Origin: Clostridium neonatale
Lineage (GTDB): Bacteria > Bacillota > Clostridia > Clostridiales > Clostridiaceae
Assembly (NCBI RefSeq): GCF_001458595.1
Contig: NZ_LN890326.1
Coordinates: forward strand, 251,763-315,247
Direction of reading: 5' to 3'
Length of the DNA: 63,485 nt
The notes below the pieces were generated by a model. It saw nothing but the letters and a program-made list of their open reading frames with translations, did not search any database and was not told the DNA's origin. Below are positions 41,707-51,294 of this stretch, piece by piece; position 1 is the stretch's first letter, and each line of letters starts with the position of its first letter. Both the position numbers and the translations under genes were made by a program.

Positions 41707-43419
41707 TTATTTTAAGCTTATATTATTTTTATCAAATTCATCCTTAATTATATCATATACATCTTCAAGTTGTACTTCTCTCATTTCTCCATCTCTAAGT
41801 TTAAACTCTACTATACCTTCTCCAATTTTTTTACCTACAGTTACTCTTATTGGTACTCCTATTAATTCTGAATCCTTAAACTTTACTCCTGCTCTTTCAT
41901 TTCTATCATCAATAAGTGCTTCTACACCCATACCTATTAATTTTTCATAAAGTTGATTCGCTGCTTCAAGTTGATTTTCATCTTTAACATTTACAGGAAT
42001 TACAGATACATGATATGGTGCAACAGCCAAAGGCCACACTATTCCATTTTCGTCATGGTGCTGTTCTATTATAGAAGCAACAGTTCTAGTAACTCCTATA
42101 CCATAGCATCCCATTATAAATGGCTTTTCTTTCCCATTCTCATCTATAAAATTTGCATTCATAGCTTTTGAGTACTTTGTTCCAAGTTTAAAAATATGCC
42201 CAACTTCTGTTCCTCTTGCTATAGTTATAGTGCCATTGCAACAAGGACATTTTTCACCTTCAGTCACATTTCTAAAATCTCCAACAATACCTTCAAAATC
42301 TCTTCCATAATTAACATTTTCAACATGATATCCTGTTTCATTTGCTCCAGCAATAAAATTGTACATATTAGCGACTTCTTCATCTACTAATAACATATCA
42401 ACTTTTATTCCAATTGGTCCAGCAAATCCTATTAATGCTCCAGTTGCATTGAAAACTTCTTCTGGGCTTGCGAAATCAAGATTGCTTACTTCCCCAATTT
42501 CATTAGTAACCTTTACCTCATTTATTTCCCTATCTCCTCTTACCATAACAGCAACTATTTTTCCATCTGCATTAAATAACATAGTCTTAGCAAATCTTTT
42601 TTCATCTGCATTGAAGAAATTTGCTACTTCTTCTATAGTTCTTGCATTAGGTGTTTCAACTTTATGAACTTCTTTTAAATCTTCTTTTTCTTGTTTTTCT
42701 GGAATAGCTACTGCTTTTTCAATATTTGCAGCATAATTGCATTTAGTGCAGAATACTACATCATCTTCTCCCACTTCTGATTTAACCATAAATTCTGCTG
42801 AATTTGCTCCACCAATTGCCCCAGAATCTGCTTGAACGCATTTAGCATCTAATCCACATCTATTAAATATTTTTACATATGCATCATGCATTTTATCATA
42901 TGATAAATCTAGTCCTTCTTGATCTTTATCAAAGCTATACGCATCTTTCATAATAAATTCTCTTGATCTCATAACTCCGAATCTTGGTCTACGCTCATCT
43001 CTATACTTAGTTTGAATTTGATATAAATTAAGTGGTAATTGCTTATATGATTTTATCATACTTCTAGCTATATCAGTAAAAACTTCTTCATGAGTTGGTC
43101 CTAAGCAAAAGTCTCTTTCTCCTCTATCTTTTAATCTAAACATTTCGGCGCCATACGCATCCCATCTACCAGATTCTTGCCATAATTCTGCTGGAATCAT
43201 AGCTGATGCCAAAAATTCTTGCGCTCCTGCTGAATTCATTTCTTCTCTTACTATGTCTTCAACTTTTTTTAATACTCTCAATCCTAATGGCATATAATTG
43301 TATACTCCTGCTGCCATTTTTTTTATCAATCCTGCTCTAAGCATAAGTTTATGACTATCGATTTCTGCTTCCACTGGTACTTCTCTCAATGTTGTTATTA
43401 ACATATTAGACATTTTCAT
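41707..43419 (-). CDS. proS: Prolyl-tRNA synthetase (bacterial type)
   Basis: Class II synthetase, 570 residues from the ATG at 43419, where GGAGG sits 10 nt upstream; a 26-codon in-frame extension is rejected. N-terminal [20 protein letters not shown], motif 2 [20 protein letters not shown], an inserted editing (INS) domain of about 180 residues and motif 3 [20 protein letters not shown]. It is preceded by a T-box with a proline specifier. Confidence 0.97.
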   Translation of the reverse strand: MKMSNMLITTLREVPVEAEIDSHKLMLRAGLIKKMAAGVYNYMPLGLRVLKKVEDIVREEMNSAGAQEFLASAMIPAELWQESGRWDAYGAEMFRLKDRGERDFCLGPTHEEVFTDIARSMIKSYKQLPLNLYQIQTKYRDERRPRFGVMRSREFIMKDAYSFDKDQEGLDLSYDKMHDAYVKIFNRCGLDAKCVQADSGAIGGANSAEFMVKSEVGEDDVVFCTKCNYAANIEKAVAIPEKQEKEDLKEVHKVETPNARTIEEVANFFNADEKRFAKTMLFNADGKIVAVMVRGDREINEVKVTNEIGEVSNLDFASPEEVFNATGALIGFAGPIGIKVDMLLVDEEVANMYNFIAGANETGYHVENVNYGRDFEGIVGDFRNVTEGEKCPCCNGTITIARGTEVGHIFKLGTKYSKAMNANFIDENGKEKPFIMGCYGIGVTRTVASIIEQHHDENGIVWPLAVAPYHVSVIPVNVKDENQLEAANQLYEKLIGMGVEALIDDRNERAGVKFKDSELIGVPIRVTVGKKIGEGIVEFKLRDGEMREVQLEDVYDIIKDEFDKNNISLK

Positions 43420-43793
43420 TATAAAAGTTCCTCCTAATGTATATAAATTTATATAGTTTTCTAAGTTAGGACCATCTGCAAAATAATGGTTATTCACGCC
43501 TATAAGACTTTCTTACTGACTGTGATAATTCGTACATTAAACATATAACTTATGCAAATCATCCTATAGTGCCATTAAAATTGCTTTTGCTCTAAATTAC
43601 TTTAATTTTAAATATCAAATTACATTTCGCTAATTACTCAAATTGAACATTTTTAACCCTTCATTGCATTCGCTCTATACTTTAACCCTATTAAAACTAA
43701 TTTTCTTACATTTATAAAATCAGCTTTTTTCTACTTCACTGCGGAAAACTATTTAGATCTACCAGCATAGAATGTGTTAGTCAAAATACAAAA
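43420..43793 (-). other. Long untranslated segment between T-box terminator and proS
   Basis: 374 nt lie between the T-box terminator and the proS start, unusually long for a T-box gene. No ORF with a ribosome site, no second promoter with convincing boxes and no terminator is seen. A few AGCGAATG/AGCGAAATG-like phrases recur but do not form a clear repeat. Confidence 0.6.
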
Positions 43794-44010
43794 AAAGTTC
43801 GCCTAATATATATATTAGGGCGAACTTATTATCGCGGTACCACCTAAATTTGTTCTCTAATAATGATAACGGTATTAAACCGATAGTTTTTTCCTATTAC
43901 TCCGAAGCTGGTTCAAAATCTATTAAAAGTCTTACAGCCTATGGACCTTTTCTCTGAAATTGCGATTTCTACTATTCTTCATCATTGATTTTATAAATAA
44001 TTTTGTTGTG
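43794..44010 (-). promoter_or_regulatory. T-box riboswitch, proline specifier CCA
   Basis: Leader sensing uncharged tRNA-Pro. The T-box core AGGTGGTACCGCG is at 43833-43845. In Stem I the specifier region reads GAA-CCA-G with CCA (Pro) at 43909-43911; the AGAGA-type and GGCTG elements occur around 43935-43955. The intrinsic terminator (AAGTTCGCC/GGCGAACTT, then seven T) is at 43794-43827. Uncharged tRNA-Pro should favour the antiterminator and read-through into proS. Confidence 0.9.
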
Positions 44011-44015
44011 AGTTA

Positions 44016-44044
44016 ATTATAACTTTTTGAAAATTACCTGTCAA
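44016..44044 (-). promoter_or_regulatory. Promoter of the proS T-box transcript
   Basis: Perfect consensus TTGACA (44039-44044), 17-nt spacer, TATAAT (44016-44021), located just after ispD. Confidence 0.85.
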
Positions 44045-44059
44045 TAATATTGTAATAGA

Positions 44060-44734
44060 CTAGATTTTTACCAAATATTCAGCTAAAATCATGTCTTCGG
44101 GAGTAGTTATCTTTATATTAGTGTACTCTCCTTGAAAAATATAAACCTCATTTCCAAAAAGCTCTGCTACCATTGTATCATCGGTCACTGATATTCCCAT
44201 TTCTTTAACTTTACTATGACATTCATAAATCATATTATAGTCAAAGGCTTGTGGTGTCTGAATTGATACAAGTTTTTTTCTATCAAGAGTCTCAACAGAG
44301 AAATTTTTTTCATTTTTTATTTTTATTGTATCTTTAGGCATAACTCCAGGTGCTGTTGCCTTATATTTCTTAGCATATTTTATTGAATCATTAATAATTC
44401 GTTCAGATGTAAAAGGTCTTGCTGCATCATGTATTAATACGATATCTGAATTATTAACTGCTAATAATCCATTGTATACAGACTCTTGTCTTTCGCTTCC
44501 ACCCTCTACTATTTTATTTACTTTAAGATTATATTTTTTTAATACTTCATTTTTACAGTATTCAGTATCATCCTTTGATAATACTAAAATAATATTGTCT
44601 ATTAAATCATTGTCCATAAACAACTTAATAGTATAATATAAAATAGGCTTATCTTTTATCTCAATAAATTGTTTGCTTTTGGAAGTTCCCATCCTAGTCC
44701 CTTTTCCACCAGCTAATAAAATTGCAGTTACCAT
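44060..44734 (-). CDS. ispD: 2-C-methyl-D-erythritol 4-phosphate cytidylyltransferase
   Basis: Third step of the MEP isoprenoid pathway: CTP + MEP to CDP-ME. The 224 residues start MVTAILLAGGKGTRMGTSKS with the nucleotide-binding LAGGKGTRMG, then IVEGGSERQESVYNGL and VLIHDAARPFTSERI; TDDTMVAE contains the metal-binding aspartates. ispF, which often follows, is absent here. Confidence 0.95.
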   Translation of the reverse strand: MVTAILLAGGKGTRMGTSKSKQFIEIKDKPILYYTIKLFMDNDLIDNIILVLSKDDTEYCKNEVLKKYNLKVNKIVEGGSERQESVYNGLLAVNNSDIVLIHDAARPFTSERIINDSIKYAKKYKATAPGVMPKDTIKIKNEKNFSVETLDRKKLVSIQTPQAFDYNMIYECHSKVKEMGISVTDDTMVAELFGNEVYIFQGEYTNIKITTPEDMILAEYLVKI

Positions 44735-44749
44735 TCTATCTCCTTAGCA

Positions 44750-45877
44750 CTAACTTTCTTTTGGTTTTGCAAAAATCATTCTTCCTGCTGCAGTTTGAAG
44801 TACTGATGTAACTAATACATCTTTTGTTTGACCAATATATCTTTTTCCTCCCTCAACAACAATCATAGTGCCATCATCTAAATATGCCACACCTTGACTA
44901 GATTCTTTACCATCTTTAACTATATCTATAACCATTTCTTCTCCTGGCAAAACCACTGGTTTTATTGCATTAGATAGCTCATTTATATTCAATACAGGAA
45001 CCCCTTGAAATTCAGCGACTTTATTTAGATTATAATCATTAGTTATAACTTTCCCTTTCATTTCTTGTGCTAACTTTAATAATTTGCTATCAACCTCAGT
45101 AATTTTAGGAAAATTATCTTCAACTATCCTTGTTTCAATAGGTAATTCCTTTTGAATTTTATTTAATATATCTAATCCTCTTCGTCCCCTGTTTCTTTTT
45201 AATGCATCTGAAGAATCTGATATATGTCTTAATTCATCCAATACTGCATTTGAAACAACCAATGGGCCTTCTATAAATCCTGTCTCACAGATGTCAAATA
45301 TTCGTCCATCAATTATAACTGAAGTATCTAATACCTTCGGAATTTCATATTGAATTGCTTCTTCTTTTGAATTTTCTTTAGATTCTTTACTTTTCTTTTC
45401 TTTCATTGATGGTATTTTAAAATTTACTATAAGTCCAGTTATATCATCTTTTTTCTTAATCATAACTTCTGCACCTATTACAGCCGCCAGCAAATTTAAT
45501 ATTATCAATAATATTGGACCTACGACTGGATATATACCACTTACTGGTTTAGCAATAAAAGTCATTAATATTAATGCAATTACTGCCCCTAAGCATCCAT
45601 ATATTATTTCTGCTATGCTCATCTTTTGCATACTTCTCTCAATGTATTCTATCAAATTAGAAATTCCTCTATAAACTGTAGGGCAAATAAAAAATAATAT
45701 AAGTCCAAAAATTAAACATAATACTACAATGAAAGTCAATTTCCCAATAGTATTAGCTAGATATGATATACTTGATATTTGAGGTATCGCAAGTAGCATT
45801 TGTGCTATTACATACCCTATTACAACACCTAAAATTGTAAATAAAACTCTCAATATTTTTTTTAACACATAATTCAC
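44750..45877 (-). CDS. PIN-TRAM domain membrane protein (YacL family)
   Basis: 375 residues. Four membrane segments occupy the first ~145 residues, followed by a PIN nuclease-like domain (KVLDTSVIIDGRIFDICETG, acidic residues in RNRGRRGLDIL and VITNDYNLNKVA) and a C-terminal TRAM domain (DIVKDGKESSQGVAYLDDGT). Orthologues sit between disA and ispD in B. subtilis (YacL). The cellular function is not established; an RNA-related role is inferred from the domains. Confidence 0.9.
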   Translation of the reverse strand: MNYVLKKILRVLFTILGVVIGYVIAQMLLAIPQISSISYLANTIGKLTFIVVLCLIFGLILFFICPTVYRGISNLIEYIERSMQKMSIAEIIYGCLGAVIALILMTFIAKPVSGIYPVVGPILLIILNLLAAVIGAEVMIKKKDDITGLIVNFKIPSMKEKKSKESKENSKEEAIQYEIPKVLDTSVIIDGRIFDICETGFIEGPLVVSNAVLDELRHISDSSDALKRNRGRRGLDILNKIQKELPIETRIVEDNFPKITEVDSKLLKLAQEMKGKVITNDYNLNKVAEFQGVPVLNINELSNAIKPVVLPGEEMVIDIVKDGKESSQGVAYLDDGTMIVVEGGKRYIGQTKDVLVTSVLQTAAGRMIFAKPKES

Positions 45878-46171
45878 CTCCTTCTAATTATCTCCACTTT
45901 TATGTGTTTTCATACTTACAATCTAATAGTCATACTATATATTGTTAATTATAACATACAATTAATCTATCTAAAATGAATAAATTATTAAGTTTAATAA
46001 AATGTCCCCCTATTAAATTTCTATTTTCTTATGTATTATATAACTTGTATTTGAAATATAGCTATAATAATTTATTTAAATTAATGCTCTAATTTTCTAT
46101 AAAACTATAAAAGCTTTTACAGTACTAGATAGAATTCTTTAGTATAGTATTTTATTAAGGAGATGAAGTAC
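45878..46171. other. Divergent intergenic region
   Basis: 294 nt between divergent genes. On the minus strand TTTAGA-16-TATAAT (around 45950-45980) may serve the PIN-TRAM gene. On the plus strand TTTACA lies about 30 nt before a TATAGT near 46143-46148, a loose promoter for the small gene. No ORF or conserved structure is seen. Confidence 0.35.
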
Positions 46172-46564
46172 ATGAATGATATGATATTTGATGAATATCA
46201 AAATTGTGTAAATGATTGTTTAATACGTCATAATAACATTTTAGATGTTATCACCAAATATAGCGAAACTAATTCCAAGGTAAATAGAGCCATAGCAAAA
46301 TCTATAACAAATTGCGGATGCATTAATATTAAGAATATATCTTACATAAAAAATGGAGAGAATAATATCAATAAGGAAATTTCATCTGATAGCAAGACTT
46401 CTTGTATTGCTTGTGATGATTGTCGTGAGGTTATAGAAAAAGAAATTGGTAATAATTTATTTTATCTTACTTCATTATGTAATTTATTAGGCATAAGCTT
46501 ATATGATATAATAATAAAAGAATATAACAAGATGATAACTTTAGGTAAATTTAACTTAAATTAA
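46172..46564 (+). CDS. Small cysteine-bearing protein with MazG-like C-terminus
   Basis: 130 residues from the ATG at 46172; AAGGAG lies 9 nt upstream, which rejects an ATG at 46163 that abuts it. I recognise it only as a clostridial conserved protein. Cysteines cluster in TNCGCINI and TSCIACDDCREV. The C-terminal EIGNNLFYLTSLCNLLGISL and the following IIKEYNKM resemble the end of MazG-type all-alpha NTP pyrophosphatases (ELGD..WYL..L...LGI.L), but with Asn replacing the metal-binding Asp. Function unknown. Confidence 0.75.
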   Translation: MNDMIFDEYQNCVNDCLIRHNNILDVITKYSETNSKVNRAIAKSITNCGCINIKNISYIKNGENNINKEISSDSKTSCIACDDCREVIEKEIGNNLFYLTSLCNLLGISLYDIIIKEYNKMITLGKFNLN

Positions 46565-46570
46565 TTCTAA

Positions 46571-46610
46571 AAAAGCTAGATTAATAATTTAGATTATTAA
46601 TCTAGCTTTT
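46571..46610. terminator. Bidirectional terminator between convergent genes
   Basis: A perfect 17-bp inverted repeat (AAAAGCTAGATTAATAA and its complement, 6-nt loop) separates the small plus-strand gene from disA. A-run and T-run on both sides allow termination in both directions. Confidence 0.85.
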
Positions 46611-46611
46611 A

Positions 46612-47676
46612 TTAGATTTCCTTTTTTAAAGATATTTGTTCACGTATTCTTTTTAAGCCACTCCTTATGGCAGTAGCTCTAGCTTCTCCAATTCCCTCTA
46701 CATTATCTAGATCATCAATATCTGCTTCAATTATTGCACTTAGCTCCTTAAATTCTTTAATTAAGTTTTCAATTACATTTGCAGGTATTCTAGGAACTTT
46801 ACTTAATACTCTATATCCTTTAGGAGAAATTAAAGTATCCATTAACGGTATACCTGAGTACCCTAAAACTCTAGCGATAGCATCTAAATCTATAAGTTCT
46901 GATGAATTTAATTTCTGTATTGCTTCATAAATGTCATTATAATTAAGATCTTCTTTGCAGTAATCTCTAATTAATAGAATCCCATCCCTTTCTATGTGAC
47001 GTATCAATTCACTAAGCTGCATTGAAATCAATCTACCTTCATTTCCAAGTTCTAATATGTACATATTAATTTCTTCAACTATTCTCATTACCATTTCTGT
47101 TCTTTGAATCGCTGTTACCACATCAAACAATGTTGTTAAATCCTGAAACTCTAGTAAATTCAAATTGTTAATTACACGATCTAAAACTGCAACATATTTT
47201 TCTAAAGTTTGTATTGCCTGATTTGCTTTACTTAATATAACACTACTTTCTCTTAAAACATATTTTATATCCCCTTTGTACATAGTTATTATATTTCTTC
47301 TTTGTGAGATAGCTATTACTATTTTATTAGTCTGTTTTGCTACTCTATGTGCAGTTCTATGCCTGGTTCCTGTTTCATAAGTAGGAATAGATGAATCCGG
47401 TATTAACTGTGCATTTGCACAAATAATTTTTTTCAAGTCCTCTGTTATAACTATTGCTCCGTCCATCTTTGCCAATTCATAAACGTAAGAAGGTGTATAT
47501 TCTGAATTAATTGAAAATCCCCCATCTACAATGTTCATAACTTCTTCGCTATCACTAATAACAATTAATCCACCTGTTTTTGCTCTTAATATATTTTCTA
47601 ACCCTTCTCTAAGTTGTGTACCTGGACACATTATTTTTAATATATCTTTTATTCCTGTACCTTTTTCAATCCTCAT
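46612..47676 (-). CDS. disA: Diadenylate cyclase DisA
   Basis: Makes c-di-AMP from two ATP and scans DNA integrity. 354 residues from the ATG at 47676, with GGGGTGA upstream. The N-terminal DAC domain has the catalytic [11 protein letters not shown] (DGA) and [14 protein letters not shown] (RHR) motifs; a helical spine follows; the C-terminal helix-hairpin-helix DNA-binding domain shows [20 protein letters not shown]. Downstream of radA, as in B. subtilis, whose RadA modulates DisA. Confidence 0.97.
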   Translation of the reverse strand: MRIEKGTGIKDILKIMCPGTQLREGLENILRAKTGGLIVISDSEEVMNIVDGGFSINSEYTPSYVYELAKMDGAIVITEDLKKIICANAQLIPDSSIPTYETGTRHRTAHRVAKQTNKIVIAISQRRNIITMYKGDIKYVLRESSVILSKANQAIQTLEKYVAVLDRVINNLNLLEFQDLTTLFDVVTAIQRTEMVMRIVEEINMYILELGNEGRLISMQLSELIRHIERDGILLIRDYCKEDLNYNDIYEAIQKLNSSELIDLDAIARVLGYSGIPLMDTLISPKGYRVLSKVPRIPANVIENLIKEFKELSAIIEADIDDLDNVEGIGEARATAIRSGLKRIREQISLKKEI

Positions 47677-47818
47677 AAATTCACCCCTTTTCACATACTA
47701 AACTTATTCAAAGCATAAAGTAACCCTATACTAAACTCTATCATTTATGATACTATAATAATTCCAATCTCTCAATCAATTTATTAATAAATTTATGCAT
47801 ATAAATTCTATGAAGCTA

Positions 47819-49189
47819 TTAATTATATATATGATTTATTACTTCACTTAATGTTTTTAATTCTACTATTTGTATTTTTCTAAAATTATGTTCATTCAAA
47901 AATGACTCCTTAGGTACATAAACTTGTTTAAATCCCATTCTCTCAAGTTCCTTTACCCTACTTTCAATAGACGGTACTCTCTTTAATTCACCAGTTAATC
48001 CAACATCACCCACAAAGGCAATATTTGACTTTATCCCCTTTTCTTTAATAGATGATACAATACTCATTATTATTGCTAAATTTATTCCCTGCTCTCTTAT
48101 TTTCATTCCGCCAGTTGTTTTTATAATTACATTTTTATCATATAAATTAATCCCACCACGCTGCTCCAATATAGATATTAGTGTATTCAATTTATCTTTT
48201 CCTAACGTCTCTCCAATACGAGTAGGATACGGTGTAAAACTCTTTGATACTAAACTTTCTACTTCTGTTATTATAGATCTCGTGCCTTCTTTTATAACAG
48301 ATAGAGCACACCCTGATATCACTTCATTTTCCTCTCGTTTAGTCATAAAAAATTCTGAAGGATTATCTATAGATAATATTCCTTTATCACTCATTTCAAA
48401 AAATCCATTTTCAATCCCACCGAATCTATTTTTTGAGCTAACTAAAACCCGTAAGTTTTCTTCATTATCATCTTCTATTATTAAAACTGTATCTACCAAA
48501 TGTTCCAGTGCTCTTAATCCTGCTAACTCATCATTTTTAGTCATCTGTCCTACTATAATAACAGCTCTTGGTCTTTTTTCATTTTTAGCAACTTGTAGTA
48601 ATGCGTTTGCACATTCCATTGTTTGTGTAGGCGATCCCGCTCTCGCTGGCAATGAACTTTCCATTGTAAATGTCTGAATACTATCTACAATTATTAAATC
48701 AGGGTTTATATCTTCTATTGACTGCAAAACATTATCTAAACTATTTTCTTGCATCACCCATATATTTTCATTAATATTATTAAGTATTCTATCTGCTCTA
48801 TTTTTTATTTGAGTATCGCTCTCTTCTCCTGATGCATAAACAACTTTTAACCCCTTTTTAGCTACTTCATTTGAAATTTCAAGTAATAGTGTAGATTTCC
48901 CTGCACCAGGTCTTGCAGTTATTATGGTTATAGAATCTTTTACTATTCCTCCACCCATAACTCTATCAAATTCATTTATTCCAGTTATAATTCTATCTTC
49001 TTTACTTGATATAATATCATTTAGTTTTCTTATTTGACTCCCAGAATTTATTTTTGCACTTACATTTTTCTTAATATCTACGATTTCTTCTTGCAAGGTA
49101 TTCCAACTATTGCAAGTTGGACATTTCCCTAACCATTTTATACTTTCAAATCCACAATTAGAACATCTATACAGCATTTTCTTTTTCAT
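47819..49189 (-). CDS. radA: DNA repair protein RadA/Sms (variant Walker A)
   Basis: Branched-DNA-processing RecA-family ATPase. The 456 residues begin with a zinc finger (CSNCGFESIKWLGKCPTCNS), a RecA-like ATPase and the RadA-specific KNRFG motif (SSKNRFGGIENGFF), then a Lon-like C-terminal domain ending in VYVPKESF. The Walker A reads TARPGAGKST where RadA normally has GGDPGIGKST, replacing the first glycine of GxxxxGK[ST] by alanine. Located before disA. Confidence 0.93.
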   Translation of the reverse strand: MKKKMLYRCSNCGFESIKWLGKCPTCNSWNTLQEEIVDIKKNVSAKINSGSQIRKLNDIISSKEDRIITGINEFDRVMGGGIVKDSITIITARPGAGKSTLLLEISNEVAKKGLKVVYASGEESDTQIKNRADRILNNINENIWVMQENSLDNVLQSIEDINPDLIIVDSIQTFTMESSLPARAGSPTQTMECANALLQVAKNEKRPRAVIIVGQMTKNDELAGLRALEHLVDTVLIIEDDNEENLRVLVSSKNRFGGIENGFFEMSDKGILSIDNPSEFFMTKREENEVISGCALSVIKEGTRSIITEVESLVSKSFTPYPTRIGETLGKDKLNTLISILEQRGGINLYDKNVIIKTTGGMKIREQGINLAIIMSIVSSIKEKGIKSNIAFVGDVGLTGELKRVPSIESRVKELERMGFKQVYVPKESFLNEHNFRKIQIVELKTLSEVINHIYN

Positions 49190-49371
49190 ACTTTTCTCCT
49201 TTTTATATAAACTCTCACAAATTTATCTCTTCAGAAATAATTTATATTTATTAATATAAAAATCTTATCATAATAAAATCATTTTATACACATTTCATTT
49301 ATCAATATTCTATGTATATATTGCCTAATTGTTGCAAATACTATAAAAAATTATTTATAGGAGTGATATAT

Positions 49372-49539
49372 ATGATAAATATAGATTATCTTAAAAATAT
49401 TCCTGGCCCTAAAAAAAGTCCCCTTCATGAAACATCAAAGCAAAATCTAAGTAATATATCATTTAACTCATGTTCTGAAAATGAATGTAATAATCTATTA
49501 TTAAATTCAAATCTAGAGCAATTTAACACAATTAAGTAA
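49372..49539 (+). CDS. Small hypothetical protein
   Basis: 55 residues from the ATG at 49372 with AGGAG 9 nt upstream. It begins MINIDYLKNIPGPKKSPLHE and is polar, asparagine- and serine-rich, with a CSENEC motif. I do not recognise the family. It lies alone between divergent radA and the first glutaredoxin gene. Codon use is AT-rich like its neighbours. Confidence 0.5.
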   Translation: MINIDYLKNIPGPKKSPLHETSKQNLSNISFNSCSENECNNLLLNSNLEQFNTIK

Positions 49540-49647
49540 TAATAAATTCACTTATATAATAATTATTAATAATAACATTGATATAAAAATAGAATTGTAC
49601 TATAATTGAAATTAACAAATAATAATTATTATTTAGGAGGTAATTAT

Positions 49648-49881
49648 ATGATTAAAGTATATAGCACAAATTCATGTCCATGGTGTGTTAAAGCAAAAAA
49701 TTATTTAAAATCTCAAAATATTGATTTTGAAGATCTTAATGTACAAGAAGATATGGTAGCGAGAGAAGAAATGATAAATAAATCACATCAAATGAGCGTA
49801 CCTGTTTTGGATATTAACGGAAAAATAATTATAGGCTTTGATAAACCAGCTATTTTAGAAGCAATAAATAATATCCAATAA
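49648..49881 (+). CDS. Glutaredoxin-like protein, CPWC active site
   Basis: 77 residues from the ATG at 49648, placed by TTTAGGAGG; longer in-frame versions are rejected. MIKVYSTNSCPWCVKAKNYL has the thioredoxin-fold CPWC motif; the cis-proline is in MSVPVLDI and the glutathione-site-like GFD follows. It resembles the YruB-type clostridial glutaredoxins, which probably use thioredoxin-reductase-like flavoproteins instead of glutathione. Convergent with the second such gene. Confidence 0.9.
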   Translation: MIKVYSTNSCPWCVKAKNYLKSQNIDFEDLNVQEDMVAREEMINKSHQMSVPVLDINGKIIIGFDKPAILEAINNIQ

Positions 49882-49943
49882 ATATTATTTATTTAATTAG
49901 AGCAATAGATATTCTTAGTATTTATCTATTGCTCTATTTTATA

Positions 49944-50171
49944 TTATTTATTTAATTCCTTATCTATTAATTTTTTATCAAAACCAACAATCACAGAATC
50001 ATTTATTTGTATTACTGGAACAGTCCTTTGTCCAGACACTCTAAACACTTCTTCTCTATCTTCATGCTTATCAGCTACATTTATCTCTGAATAATTTACA
50101 CCCTTGGTATTAAAATATTTTTTCGCCTTAATGCAATCTGGGCACCATGAAGTTGAATAAATTTTTATCAT
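49944..50171 (-). CDS. Glutaredoxin-like protein, CPDC active site
   Basis: 75 residues, MIKIYSTSWCPDCIKAKKYF, with a CPDC redox motif and cis-proline in RTVPVIQI. It starts 3 nt after the thioredoxin-reductase-like gene and is surely in its operon, suggesting an electron donor-acceptor pair (as reported for the Cp34/Cp9 proteins of C. pasteurianum). About 50% similar by eye to the CPWC protein at 49648. Confidence 0.9.
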   Translation of the reverse strand: MIKIYSTSWCPDCIKAKKYFNTKGVNYSEINVADKHEDREEVFRVSGQRTVPVIQINDSVIVGFDKKLIDKELNK

Positions 50172-50174
50172 CTA

Positions 50175-51110
50175 TTATTTCTCCTTATCTACTATATATT
50201 TTTCTGCACTTAAAAGTGCAATAGTTCCATCAGCTACAGCTGTAGTTATTTGCCTAAACTCTTTTTCTCTTACATCTCCTGCTGCATAAACTCCTTTTAT
50301 ATTTGTTTGCATATTTTCATCTGTAATCACATATCCGTATTCATTTAAATTTATATATTTTTTTATTAAATCTGTCTTTGGTTCTGTCCCTATGTATGCA
50401 AATACAGCATCCATAGCAATGTTTGTAATTTGATTTGTCTTAGTATTTTTAAGTTCAATTCCTTCTAATTTGCCATCACCTTGAAGTCCTATAATGTCTT
50501 CATTTAACATAACTTCTATCTTTGGGTGATTAAATATAGCTTCTATTTTTGTTTTTTCCCCTTTAAAATAATCATGTCTCCTAATTAAATATACTTTTTC
50601 TGCAAATCGAGTTAAAAATATTGCTTCTTCTAAAGCTGAGTTTCCACCACCTACAACTGCTATCTTTTTACCTTCATATAAAGCACCATCACAAACAGCA
50701 CAATAATGTACTCCATTGCCTGAAAACTTACTTTCTTGTGGAATAGGAAGTTTTCTAGGCGATGCTCCAGTTGCAATTATTATAGCTTTAGGCTTATATA
50801 TAAATGACTCCGTTTCAACTATTTTTTCATCATCTGAAAGGATTATATCTTCTATTAAATCAAACTCATCAATGATAGCTCCACTTTCTTCAGCTTGAGA
50901 TTGTAATATGTCAGATAATTCACTTCCCTGTATGCTTTTAAACCCAGGATAATTTTCTATTGTGTAACTATTTCTAACCTGCCCTCCTAAAACTTTATCC
51001 TCTAACAACAATGTATTCAATTTGGCCCTTCCAGCATATATAGCTGCAGTAAGTCCTGCTGGACCTCCTCCGATTATTATCAAATCTAATTCTTTTATTT
51101 CTTTATCCAT
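50175..51110 (-). CDS. Thioredoxin-reductase-like flavoprotein
   Basis: 311 residues of the low-molecular-weight TrxR fold. FAD site GGGPAGLTAAIYAGRA, redox-active GVHYCAVCDGALYEGK, second nucleotide-binding AVVGGGNSALEEA, and C-terminal GVYAAGDVREKEFRQITTAV. The NADPH-phosphate motif HRRxxFR is altered to RRHDYFK, so the electron donor may differ from NADPH. The adjacent glutaredoxin-like gene is the likely acceptor, so I do not call it trxB with certainty. Confidence 0.9.
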   Translation of the reverse strand: MDKEIKELDLIIIGGGPAGLTAAIYAGRAKLNTLLLEDKVLGGQVRNSYTIENYPGFKSIQGSELSDILQSQAEESGAIIDEFDLIEDIILSDDEKIVETESFIYKPKAIIIATGASPRKLPIPQESKFSGNGVHYCAVCDGALYEGKKIAVVGGGNSALEEAIFLTRFAEKVYLIRRHDYFKGEKTKIEAIFNHPKIEVMLNEDIIGLQGDGKLEGIELKNTKTNQITNIAMDAVFAYIGTEPKTDLIKKYINLNEYGYVITDENMQTNIKGVYAAGDVREKEFRQITTAVADGTIALLSAEKYIVDKEK

Positions 51111-51250
51111 ATATCTCTCCTAATTTCTATATTTTATATTTTAATTTTATCACTATTTATCAATATGTGTATATATAATTATTTAATTATTATTATTTAA
51201 TTATTATTATCATTTATTAATATTAATTAAAATCTATTTTCAAATAATAA

Positions 51251-51288
51251 AAGGTGATTAGATATATAAAATACTCTAACCACTTTTT
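51251..51288 (-). terminator. Terminator after clpC
   Basis: Stem AAAGTGGTTAGA/TCTAATCACCTTT with one bulge and a 13-nt loop, 7 nt past the clpC stop, followed by a T-rich tail on the minus strand. Confidence 0.75.
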
Positions 51289-51294
51289 ATTGTA

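Noticed and set aside
51170..51215. TTTAATTATTATTA-type short tandem phrases upstream of the thioredoxin-reductase-like gene
   Set aside because: Simple AT-rich sequence with two imperfect units; no CRISPR-like spacing or conserved arms.
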